34,742 nucleotides of DNA, from the IMG/VR virus record IMGVR_UViG_3300030106_001368, positions 1-34,742 of that record; one strand, given 5' to 3'. Every line of letters begins with the position of its first letter. Within the stretch, counting starts at the first letter, position 1. Below the pieces are notes generated by a model. It ran no database searches. It had not been told where the DNA came from and saw only the letters and a list, made by a program, of their open reading frames with translations. Below, piece by piece: positions 24,522-31,605 of the stretch. Source of the stretch: a virus. The translations under genes and the position numbers were made by a program.

Positions 24522-25337
24522 TTATATGTTAAGTGTCTGTACTCTTAATTTATTAGAAGGTGAAGGTCTAGTTAGACCAGATAAAGTTCCTATAGGAAGT
24601 GCTGAACGTTGTGCTTGTCTTATACCTAAAGCACTACCTCCAACAACTGCACTAGGTGCGCTACTTCTTACTTGATTGGCTGCTCTTTTTAGTTGTTGTA
24701 TTTCTCCACCAAGGCTCTGTTCAAGTGCTGCATAATTATCTCTAGCAGTATCACGTTCTTGTGTAACAGTTTCTAAATTACCTAAGACAGTTTCAGTTTC
24801 GCCTTCAAGTGATTCCCTTAGAGATCTATCTGCATCTCTTGTGACAGTTCGTAAAATATCAGACCCAGTGCCTGATGGTCTTAGCGTTTGTCTACCTTCT
24901 TCAGACATTAACCAGTCACGTATCTCGTCACTAGTATGACCCATTGATAAACCAGCTCTCCAGTCATCTTCTGTATACCAACCTCTACCTTCATTAGTAC
25001 CCCAACCTCTGTCAAGTTCATTTTTTATATTACCATACCTAGCTTCACCTACTCCAGTACCTGACATTACAAAATCTCTGATATTTGAAGAGCCTGAATC
25101 ACCAGACTCTCCTCCCCAGAAAGCTGAACGTGTGGTCCAATCTATATCACCCTGACCACCTCCCCTACCTCTAGGGTCAGTCTTCATCCAATTCTGTACA
25201 GCCTTACGAGTTGCCATTAACTCTTCTCTAGTGGTACCACCTTGGTTTAGTGCATGAATGTAATCAGCTCCACCAAAGTCACCTTTATTACCTTCATCGC
25301 TTTGGTCTAACCAAAAGTATCCATCATCCCACGCCAT
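24522..25337 (-). CDS. hypothetical protein upstream of portal with coiled-coil segment
   Basis: A 271-residue protein, also without visible cysteine. The N-terminal half is Gly/Asp/Trp-rich (MAWDDGYFWLDQSDEG, PRGRGGGQGDIDW), which is unusual. The part around residues 180-235 is heptad-like and probably coiled coil (ETETVLGNLETVTQERD, then YAALEQSLGGEIQQL). The C-terminus is basic and Ser/Pro-rich. It overlaps the 686-aa gene by 14 nt and lies two bases before the portal start. I recognise no family. The pair of genes may encode minor virion proteins or assembly factors working with the portal. Confidence 0.7.
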   Translation of the reverse strand: MAWDDGYFWLDQSDEGNKGDFGGADYIHALNQGGTTREELMATRKAVQNWMKTDPRGRGGGQGDIDWTTRSAFWGGESGDSGSSNIRDFVMSGTGVGEARYGNIKNELDRGWGTNEGRGWYTEDDWRAGLSMGHTSDEIRDWLMSEEGRQTLRPSGTGSDILRTVTRDADRSLRESLEGETETVLGNLETVTQERDTARDNYAALEQSLGGEIQQLKRAANQVRSSAPSAVVGGSALGIRQAQRSALPIGTLSGLTRPSPSNKLRVQTLNI

Positions 25338-27384
25338 TAGATTCTCCTGTATTTGTTTGTGTTCCTATTGTTAATTGCTGAGAAGATGGATTTACAATAC
25401 TTGTATCATGTGTAAAAGGTCTGACTGGAATAGTTTCTGCCGATGGCCTTTCTTTAGCTACAGTTGGGTTCGTTAACCTTGGAGTTGCATGTAAGGGATT
25501 ACCACTAGGAGCTTCATCATAAGTCATACCAGGTATATTTGATGGACCATCTAAATAAGATAAGTCTCTTCCTATATATTTATCTGGGATATCAACATTT
25601 ATTGTTGTCTGACCATCTGGAGTTGAGATCGACCAAACATTACCATCGTCTTCCTCATTACGAATAGTACTTGTCTCAAAATTCATATACTGAGATTCAA
25701 CTGTTACATATTGTTCTGGCATATGAGGCGGTGATACAAGTACCTCCATTGTTTCACCTGGTGGTATTGATAACCTTTCTTCCATTCGTATCTGCCTTAC
25801 ACCACCTTTATAGGTTTCAGTTATACCATCTTGTTCGAGCTGAACATATTTATTTGGATTTGTATTAGCCATCCAACTCATATCAAGCTTACCATCTGAT
25901 GCCTGATCATCTGATAGCAAATTCTCTCTAATTTCAGGGTTATCAGCTAGATGCTCATCAGCTCTTCTAATCATATTAGCCCTCTGTGGTAGAGTTAAAT
26001 TAGAAACTTGAAGATCCTGTATATTCATCTCTAAATCTTGGAAGGCTTGATTGTAGGCTGGATCACTAGTATAAGAACCCCAATCAATAGTACCTCTAGT
26101 TATATGTTCATAGTATGCTTGATTATCCGCACCTTGAGTATTGTCATATACTATAGCATCACCATTATCATCAACCATAGTACGTGTTAAATCTAATCCA
26201 TATAGTTTGACATGAACACCATCTTCATCAAAGCCTTGCTCATTAAAATGATCACTGGCTTCAAAAATTATACCAGCATCGTCACCTGCAAAATCTTGTG
26301 TCCTATACTCACCACCTTCAGTACCATACAGTTCATCAATAAATCTAGTTGCAAAATCATTTGCTATAGATTCTCTCGTGGTCTGAGCATTCGTAGCGTC
26401 ATCATCTATACCAAAGCTTAATTCATCTAAGAAAGGCCTTTGACTTCTATCAAGACCTTCTGGATCAAAATCGTCTGCAGTATTATCTGGATCTCCACGG
26501 AGCTCATAACGATCTCGGTATTGCTCAGTTCTACTTTGAACACCAAACTCCCGACCCTCAGTAGCTAACTCAGCTCCTAGATGACCAGCTTTAGGGTGTA
26601 ATGGAGTATCGGTATTTGGTCTAAACCTAAATGGAGACTCTGGTTCAAGATCATCCTGCCAACTTATGAAAGCTGTATCAAATTCCGATTGGGTTCTAAT
26701 CGACCCATCAGTACTATCTGCTAGAGAACTTATTTGGTCAAATACAAGTTGAGCATCTTCAGGATTAGCATTCAAGACAGAAGCCATATTATCTGCTGAG
26801 TCAAATCCCAACCGTGAGGCAGCGTGATTTAAACGTCGTCGATCATCACGATCCAAGTCATTAATACCCATAGCATTAATGAGTCTCTGTACTGCACCAT
26901 CTCCAGAACCAAGTGCTCGACCTCCAAACCCACCCTGCCATGCAACAAACCCTTCACCAGCTGGTGTACCTAATGGGGTATCTGGATTGTAAGTGGCAGC
27001 GTCTGGTTGTTCAGATATACTCTGACCTTGTTGAGCTAATCGAAAGTTCTCGAACTTATTATCTGGATTAAATAATCGGTTATGAATAGTCTTTCCTGGA
27101 TCATCAGGGCTAATATTTTCCCTAGCCCACTGTCGAATAGAACCAGCTTTACTTTCTATGGCTGTTTGACGATCTGAACTACTATTATTAAACTCTTCTA
27201 TACCACCTTCAACTCCCATCCTACTTAGAATTTGATTTAATCTCCAGCCTTCATCACCAGTGTTACTGCTAGATTTAGTAGCCCAAGCTCGTGCTGGACT
27301 AATGTTAAATCGGTGAGCAAGTTGATGAAACTTTTGAGAATACGGTGCTGAATTTGGATCATAAGCGTCAGGTATGTTAGACAT
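25324..27384 (-). CDS. large hypothetical protein upstream of portal, probably virion-related
   Basis: A 686-residue acidic, hydrophilic protein that I do not recognise. It contains no cysteine that I can find. It is rich in Asp, Asn, Gln, Thr and Pro, with many short loop-forming stretches (DDPGKTIHNRLFNPDN, GFVAWQGGFGGRALG, SLADSTDGSIRTQSEF), and a C-terminal tail rich in Pro/Ser/Thr. There is no signal peptide or clear membrane segment. It starts by TAATG overlap and ends 14 nt inside the following 271-aa gene. T7 has no large gene at this point. The position before the portal and the composition suggest a structural or assembly role, but this is inference. Confidence 0.75.
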   Translation of the reverse strand: MSNIPDAYDPNSAPYSQKFHQLAHRFNISPARAWATKSSSNTGDEGWRLNQILSRMGVEGGIEEFNNSSSDRQTAIESKAGSIRQWARENISPDDPGKTIHNRLFNPDNKFENFRLAQQGQSISEQPDAATYNPDTPLGTPAGEGFVAWQGGFGGRALGSGDGAVQRLINAMGINDLDRDDRRRLNHAASRLGFDSADNMASVLNANPEDAQLVFDQISSLADSTDGSIRTQSEFDTAFISWQDDLEPESPFRFRPNTDTPLHPKAGHLGAELATEGREFGVQSRTEQYRDRYELRGDPDNTADDFDPEGLDRSQRPFLDELSFGIDDDATNAQTTRESIANDFATRFIDELYGTEGGEYRTQDFAGDDAGIIFEASDHFNEQGFDEDGVHVKLYGLDLTRTMVDDNGDAIVYDNTQGADNQAYYEHITRGTIDWGSYTSDPAYNQAFQDLEMNIQDLQVSNLTLPQRANMIRRADEHLADNPEIRENLLSDDQASDGKLDMSWMANTNPNKYVQLEQDGITETYKGGVRQIRMEERLSIPPGETMEVLVSPPHMPEQYVTVESQYMNFETSTIRNEEDDGNVWSISTPDGQTTINVDIPDKYIGRDLSYLDGPSNIPGMTYDEAPSGNPLHATPRLTNPTVAKERPSAETIPVRPFTHDTSIVNPSSQQLTIGTQTNTGESNGVG

Positions 27385-27578
27385 TATTCATCCTCCTCTA
27401 ATCTATTTTCAATCCATTCTACAACGGATCTTTGTCCTGCTTTATACATAATAACTGATAGCTCCTCTTTAGGATGCGGTGTATGTAGTGGAAAATTTTC
27501 TTGTAATTCCTTGAGTATGTATTTAAAGTCAGGACCAAGTACAGACTCAAGCGTATGATGGGAGGTTTGTATTTGCAT
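27384..27578 (-). CDS. small hypothetical protein before the structural block
   Basis: A 64-residue acidic protein (MQIQTSHHTLESVLG through WIENRLEEDE). The middle, EELSVIMYKAGQRSVVEWI, looks like a helical pair conserved in small phage proteins, but I cannot name a family. The longer start at 27617 would overlap RNR beta by 71 nt; ATG 27578 reduces this to 32 nt and is preferred. Its TAA stop forms TAATG with the next gene, a junction common in this genome. No signal peptide or membrane segment. Confidence 0.65.
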   Translation of the reverse strand: MQIQTSHHTLESVLGPDFKYILKELQENFPLHTPHPKEELSVIMYKAGQRSVVEWIENRLEEDE

Positions 27579-28269
27579 GTTCAAAGAAGGCTGGCATTCT
27601 AGCCGCCTTGGTGTCATTAAATTCAGGAGCTTTGCCCTGATACATTAAGTTATCACTGGCATCCAACCAGAATTTTTTGTCTAAATATCTATCGTAGGTA
27701 TTTCTACCTAAGGGTTGAAGAACCCAGTTAATGGTGGCCTTCCTAAGTTTATCCAAAGATTGACTAGGAGATAAGCCCAACTCGTGACATACAAGGCTAT
27801 TAGTGGCCACGTGTATTTGTTCGTCTCTGGAAATATCAGCTGATACCGTTCTGAGACCAGGATCCCCACAAAACCTAAAAAAAGGCAGAAGTACAAAGAA
27901 TATAGCACGTTCAGCTACCAATGCCTTTGTTATGGTGTGGTCGGGGTGTGACTCCCATGCTGATCGGAGTCTGAGTGCCTCCGATTCAGCTGTAGGGTCA
28001 GTCCCAATTGAATTAGCAATATACCCAAGAGCAAGGTCATGTTTTAGTTCATCCTCTACATTAAGTTCTAGTAATTCTCTAGCGTGGTCGGGAACATCCT
28101 TTTCAAGACCTTCCTTAATGAAGGCACCAACTGGTAACTCCATATGACGTATTGCGAGAGCACGGTAGATGGTTTCTTCAGCTCCATGTTTTAATTCTCC
28201 AGGGGTGGTTTGTACTGGCGTCCATGTCCGACGCCTATCTATTAATTTTTGATATGGTGTTTTTCTCAT
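27547..28269 (-). CDS. ribonucleotide reductase small (beta) subunit, tyrosine-less
   Basis: Ferritin-like radical-generating partner of the upstream alpha subunit, 240 residues from ATG 28269, which overlaps the alpha stop as ATGA. Dimetal ligands are recognisable: an acid in HGAEETIYRA (Glu31/32), Glu74-x-x-His77 in VEDELKHDLAL, Glu120 in VAERAIFF, and Glu150-x-x-His153 in SRDEQIHVA. In E. coli NrdB the radical Tyr122 lies four residues after the His; here that residue is Leu81, and a Tyr is two further on. The second-last residue is Tyr239 (PSYA), a possible radical-transfer residue. It may use a Mn- or Fe-based, non-tyrosyl radical as in subclasses Ic or Id. The protein is short for the family. 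Confidence 0.87.
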   Translation of the reverse strand: MRKTPYQKLIDRRRTWTPVQTTPGELKHGAEETIYRALAIRHMELPVGAFIKEGLEKDVPDHARELLELNVEDELKHDLALGYIANSIGTDPTAESEALRLRSAWESHPDHTITKALVAERAIFFVLLPFFRFCGDPGLRTVSADISRDEQIHVATNSLVCHELGLSPSQSLDKLRKATINWVLQPLGRNTYDRYLDKKFWLDASDNLMYQGKAPEFNDTKAARMPAFFEHANTNLPSYA

Positions 28270-29645
28270 TCTTGACAATCACATGTAAGGGGTTCATTTA
28301 AAATCCCCTCCAAGTAATCGTTAACGTCAGTCTCATCTAATGCTGCATACGCATCTGTCTTATCCTGTACGTCTCCCATCACTTGAAGAGAGTAGTAAAG
28401 GGAGGTTTGAGGTGAATCAAGCCACTCTTGCACGAACGCATTGTCGTAGGTTACTACATCACTCCATGAGTTGAATGAGTATCCGTGAAGAAGTCCCGTA
28501 ATATTTAACATTTTCATTAGTTCATCGGCGACCTTCTTGTAAGCATCCCAACCAACTTCACTTGCGATTTCTACATCGCCATAATCATAAGTTTGTACTC
28601 CAAATGTACCAGAGTCTCTATCCACCTTCCTAGCTATAGGTGGTGCTATTTCAGGTGTGCATGTATAACCATCTAAATCCTTACTACGATAAGAACAACT
28701 AGCAGTAGGTGCAATACAAAAAGCTCTATCCATATTATGAGCTCGTGCTACAAGCTCCGCTGAATAAATACCTTGCTTAAATGATATAGCAATTTCTTTA
28801 GCTTTTGTATCAGCTTTTAGATCTCCATTATTTACTTCTTCTAAGGCTCTACCGAACTCGGCGTACCTAACGCCATACCGTCGGAGGAGATTCGCGAGTC
28901 CAAGGCATCCAAGTCCGACTTGACGGTCCGTTTCACTTGGAAGGTATTCTCCAGTCCTTCCAACGCCTGTTCTGCCATGAAGATGGCACAGCTCGGACAT
29001 ACCCTGACTGAAAGCCGTTGGTATGTTGGCGATTGTAACGGCACCGAGATTGATATGCTGGAGGAGGCAAGTTCCTCGTGATCGCAAATATACCTCAAGA
29101 CATACGTTTCCATAGATACGTTCCCCATTTTTATCGTGTTTTATTTTGTTGAGCCAGATGTCGCCGGATTTGATTCCGTGAAGGATGGCGTCTCTAACTT
29201 CAGTTCCGGCGTTGAACCAAGTTTCTTCTGTAAGGTCGACGCATCTTTTAATCCAGGGAGCTTCGGAACGAGGAAGCTGCACGAACTCAAGGATATCGCT
29301 GTGACTGATATCAAGGTGGCAAACGACAGCGCCATTCTTGTACGTGCCACCTCTTCTAAGTGTTTCATTTAATTGTGAGTAGATTTTTGCGAATGATACA
29401 GGTCCAGAAGCCGTAAGGCCCTTTCCGTTTTCACTTCCATTGGGTCGGAGCTTAGATAAATGGACTGCAACGCCTGCTCCAAAGCGTAGTCCGTGAGACA
29501 CATATCTCCAGCTTGCTTCGATTCCATCTGTTCCTTCCATAGAGTCTTCTACGACGAACACGGTGCAAGATACTGGGAGTCTCGATTCTGGGTTATCCAA
29601 CCATGATTGGACCCGACCAGTACGGGAAATAAATGACGTTGACAT
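28266..29645 (-). CDS. ribonucleotide reductase large (alpha) subunit, class I, compact phage form
   Basis: Reduces ribonucleotides to deoxyribonucleotides for phage DNA synthesis. At 459 residues it is much shorter than E. coli NrdA and lacks an ATP-cone. Catalytic features: LPVSCTVFV (Cys27, redox partner), YGNVCLEVYL (Asn180, Cys182 thiyl, Glu184), GTCLLQHINLGAV (Cys193, second redox Cys), TSLYYSLQ (Tyr417-Tyr418, the paired tyrosines of class I radical transfer), and a C-terminal CDC thiol pair (Cys455, Cys457). The YY pair and the adjacent small subunit argue for class I rather than the B12-dependent class II label often given to compact phage enzymes. It starts by TAATG overlap with the MazG-like gene and ends by ATGA overlap with the beta gene. 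Confidence 0.93.
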   Translation of the reverse strand: MSTSFISRTGRVQSWLDNPESRLPVSCTVFVVEDSMEGTDGIEASWRYVSHGLRFGAGVAVHLSKLRPNGSENGKGLTASGPVSFAKIYSQLNETLRRGGTYKNGAVVCHLDISHSDILEFVQLPRSEAPWIKRCVDLTEETWFNAGTEVRDAILHGIKSGDIWLNKIKHDKNGERIYGNVCLEVYLRSRGTCLLQHINLGAVTIANIPTAFSQGMSELCHLHGRTGVGRTGEYLPSETDRQVGLGCLGLANLLRRYGVRYAEFGRALEEVNNGDLKADTKAKEIAISFKQGIYSAELVARAHNMDRAFCIAPTASCSYRSKDLDGYTCTPEIAPPIARKVDRDSGTFGVQTYDYGDVEIASEVGWDAYKKVADELMKMLNITGLLHGYSFNSWSDVVTYDNAFVQEWLDSPQTSLYYSLQVMGDVQDKTDAYAALDETDVNDYLEGILNEPLTCDCQE

Positions 29646-30082
29646 TAGACTAAATCTTCTAAATTAGGTGGTTTATAATTCGGTCCTTTGAGGATTTTAC
29701 CGTCCTCTCTTAATATTGGATTACCATTATCATCAAGTTTAGACATGTTACTTTGATGAACTCTAAACATAGCTTCATCTAAGTCCCATCTCATATTAGC
29801 AGCATATTGATAACAAACATAAACTAGATCAGCTAGTTCCTTCAAACAATACTGTTGAAACTGAATCCCCGAACGAAATAACATCCCCTCCGCTTCTAGA
29901 AATTCCTTGAACTCCTCCGTTATAAGATTCTTTTGGCGGGTACGAACTGAATGGGCTGTCGAGTTCGCTATCTGATAAGCCTCCCTGAATTCCTGTGCCT
30001 GTGAAGACAATAGAGTCTTGTGTGAATCCTGATAAATCTTCAGGTTCTCTGTTTCTTGATCGTTGTAAACTGTCTCGTTCAT
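29645..30082 (-). CDS. MazG-like nucleotide pyrophosphohydrolase
   Basis: An all-alpha NTP pyrophosphohydrolase-like protein of 145 residues. The metal-binding pattern is visible: ITEEFKEFLEA (ExxE of the first helix), then LKELADLVYVCYQYA (the ELxD helix), followed by the C-terminal signature AMFRVHQSNMSKLDDNGN and GKILKGPNYKPPNLEDL. Such phage enzymes may hydrolyse non-canonical or canonical NTPs, and in cyanophages have been proposed to tune nucleotide pools or alarmones; the substrate here is not shown. Its 5' half overlaps the DUF3310 tail. Its stop overlaps the RNR start as TAATG, suggesting translational coupling to RNR. Confidence 0.85.
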   Translation of the reverse strand: MNETVYNDQETENLKIYQDSHKTLLSSQAQEFREAYQIANSTAHSVRTRQKNLITEEFKEFLEAEGMLFRSGIQFQQYCLKELADLVYVCYQYAANMRWDLDEAMFRVHQSNMSKLDDNGNPILREDGKILKGPNYKPPNLEDLV

Positions 30083-30266
30083 TTGTTAAATAGTGGATGG
30101 CTTTGTTTAAATCGTTTAACTTATCATTATAATCACCTTTATGACCATAACGACATATGTATTTTATAGCATTACCAAGGTGGAAATTTAATTTTTGATC
30201 ACGAATAAAGTCCCAGACTTCAATAACTCCTCTTTGGTAATAGGTTGGATGGGTGTTTTGGGCCAT
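29829..30266 (-). CDS. DUF3310 protein with overprinted C-terminal tail
   Basis: The first ~67 residues are a DUF3310 domain (HPTYYQRGVIEVWDFI, LGNAIKYICRYGHKGD, LNDLNKAIHYLTNERD), a common phage protein of uncertain function often found near nucleotide-metabolism genes. The usual domain would end near 30066, close to the start of the next gene. Here the frame stays open for another ~78 residues, almost all inside the MazG-like gene in another frame. That tail is Ser/Gly-rich and low in complexity (GISRSGGDVISFGDS), as expected from out-of-frame translation. Either the stop codon was lost or the tail is overprinted. ATG 30266 lies inside the preceding small gene. Confidence 0.8.
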   Translation of the reverse strand: MAQNTHPTYYQRGVIEVWDFIRDQKLNFHLGNAIKYICRYGHKGDYNDKLNDLNKAIHYLTNERDSLQRSRNREPEDLSGFTQDSIVFTGTGIQGGLSDSELDSPFSSYPPKESYNGGVQGISRSGGDVISFGDSVSTVLFEGTS

Positions 30267-30409
30267 TTTTTTACTAAATTTGTCAGTGAATTTGCTAGAA
30301 CAAAGTTTTGTTCTTGTAGTGCCATGAATACAGTAACGATATCTGTTTTATCTACTTCAGGTTTACTGATACTATCATATATCATCCTTAGTTTTAGATC
30401 CTGCTCCAT
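30188..30409 (-). CDS. small hypothetical protein downstream of exonuclease
   Basis: A 73-residue protein starting MEQDLKLRMIYDSISKPEV. The in-frame ATG at 30475 would give 95 residues but a deeper overlap with the exonuclease, so the internal ATG is preferred. It is mostly helical in appearance (VFMALQEQNFVLANSL), with a C-terminal KWPKTPIQ segment and no membrane segment. The last 79 nt overlap the DUF3310 gene in another frame. I do not recognise the family. Its place between a nuclease and nucleotide-pool genes suggests a minor role in DNA metabolism, by context only. Confidence 0.6.
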   Translation of the reverse strand: MEQDLKLRMIYDSISKPEVDKTDIVTVFMALQEQNFVLANSLTNLVKKWPKTPIQPITKEELLKSGTLFVIKN

Positions 30410-31145
30410 CGTCAATTCTGTAATCGGAGGCGGGAGTCCATGGGATTGGTTTGTTTTTTGTGAAGTCATAATCATCTACAGTAAGGATTCTAGAAAGTCT
30501 TGCATTAATTAATGCATCCTCTTCAGTAAGATCTCTCTCCTTAAAGGTATTAACTACAGTTTCCCAACTGTAACCTTTACTTTCGAAAAGCGTCGATGCA
30601 CGTTTGACACCAATACCAGGGCAACCACCGTAGCCATCAGTTTGATCCCCTGCAAGTGTCTGTATAAGATGCCATTTAGCCCCATCATTTTTTTCGATGA
30701 GTGTGAAGTTTTCCATGTCATATAAATTACCAGGTATTTGTCTCATATCCTTATCAGGACTGCAAATAGTGGAACCAGGGTTTTTAGTGGCATAAATCCC
30801 CATTGCATCATCAGCTTCTAATGTAGGCATGATAATGACTTTATGTGTTTTATTTAATTCGTTGATTACACGTTTGTAACCGCACGGTTTTTTACGATTT
30901 CGATGACCTTTGTAATCTGGTAAAATTTTCTTCCTAAAATTTATGGAATCAGAAAAGAATAAGATTACTTCAGGTATATCCCACATAAATTTAGTTTTAA
31001 TCTTTTCTATCTCTCTTCTCACTGCTTGCATAGCATCTGAGAATCGACTTGTTACCATTATTACATCGTCACCCCAATCGATTTCTGTTTCAGCAGCTGC
31101 ACAGCTTTTATAAACTATGAAGTCTGCATCAATTAGTAGTTTCAT
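30375..31145 (-). CDS. 5'-3' exonuclease, T7 gp6-type
   Basis: FEN/PIN-superfamily 5'-3' exonuclease that degrades host DNA and removes RNA primers in T7-like phages. The 256-residue protein has the expected acidic clusters: LLIDADFIVYK at the N-terminus, ILPDYKGHRNRKKP (helical arch, basic), PTLEADDAMGIYATK, CSPDKDMRQIPG, and the helix-hairpin-helix segment AGDQTDGYGGCPGIGVKRA. Length and motif order fit the family. ATG 31145 overlaps the endonuclease by 17 nt and its end overlaps the next small gene, so it is translated within the same tight cluster. Confidence 0.93.
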   Translation of the reverse strand: MKLLIDADFIVYKSCAAAETEIDWGDDVIMVTSRFSDAMQAVRREIEKIKTKFMWDIPEVILFFSDSINFRKKILPDYKGHRNRKKPCGYKRVINELNKTHKVIIMPTLEADDAMGIYATKNPGSTICSPDKDMRQIPGNLYDMENFTLIEKNDGAKWHLIQTLAGDQTDGYGGCPGIGVKRASTLFESKGYSWETVVNTFKERDLTEEDALINARLSRILTVDDYDFTKNKPIPWTPASDYRIDDGAGSKTKDDI

Positions 31146-31605
31146 TTAATTTTATGGTTAATTCCTTGATGACCTCAGTAAATTGATCAGCAGGGAAAGC
31201 CATCCTACCCAAGTTAAATAACCTCAAAGCTAACACTGTGTTTTCATAAGTGTAATCTTTTTTGTTATCTAAACGCTCTACAGAAATAGCAAGTGGATGG
31301 TGTTTTACAAAATTATGCTCTTCATTTAACTCGATGTGAGACCAATAGCATTTACCGTCCTGCTCTTCAAACTTTTTCTGAAGCAATTCAACAGTAAGTT
31401 CATTAGCTTTGACTGGTCGATTACTGACAGAATTACGGCTTTGACTGTAGTTAATGTTAGATAAAAGTTTCTTACAAACCTTTTCAGTGCACTTCAGCCC
31501 AGTTGTTACCGGATTTTGCTTCTGCTGCGATCGGGATTCTGAGTTTATAGTACTCCCCAGCTTGTGTGGCTGTCCACTCAAGGAGGAATTTAAGGTCGTT
31601 TGCAT
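31129..31605 (-). CDS. HNH-type endonuclease (start uncertain)
   Basis: Probable phage endonuclease. The recognisable part follows the polymerase stop: EKVCKKLLSNINYSQ, then KFEEQDGKCYWSHIEL and HPLAISVERLDNKKDYTYEN with a downstream FNLGR. This Cys / Ser-Val-Glu-Arg-Leu-Asp-Asn / Tyr-x-x-x-Asn pattern resembles HNH or endonuclease VII-like phage proteins. It would help resolve branched DNA or degrade host DNA, in the role of T7 gp3, but is not obviously homologous to gp3. No ATG, GTG or TTG lies just after the polymerase stop. The start chosen is ATG 31605 (122-nt overlap with the polymerase); ATG 31644 and a CTG at 31497 are alternatives. It ends within a few codons of the exonuclease start. 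Confidence 0.7.
   Translation of the reverse strand: MQTTLNSSLSGQPHKLGSTINSESRSQQKQNPVTTGLKCTEKVCKKLLSNINYSQSRNSVSNRPVKANELTVELLQKKFEEQDGKCYWSHIELNEEHNFVKHHPLAISVERLDNKKDYTYENTVLALRLFNLGRMAFPADQFTEVIKELTIKLNETTN

Noticed and set aside
27803-28147. 114-residue plus-strand ORF opposite RNR beta
   Set aside because: Antisense to a gene with clear catalytic motifs; Ser-rich composition is a by-product of the opposite strand.
28266-29645. Class II (B12-dependent) ribonucleotide reductase
   Set aside because: The compact size invites this label, but the Tyr-Tyr pair near the C-terminus and the adjacent beta subunit point to class I.
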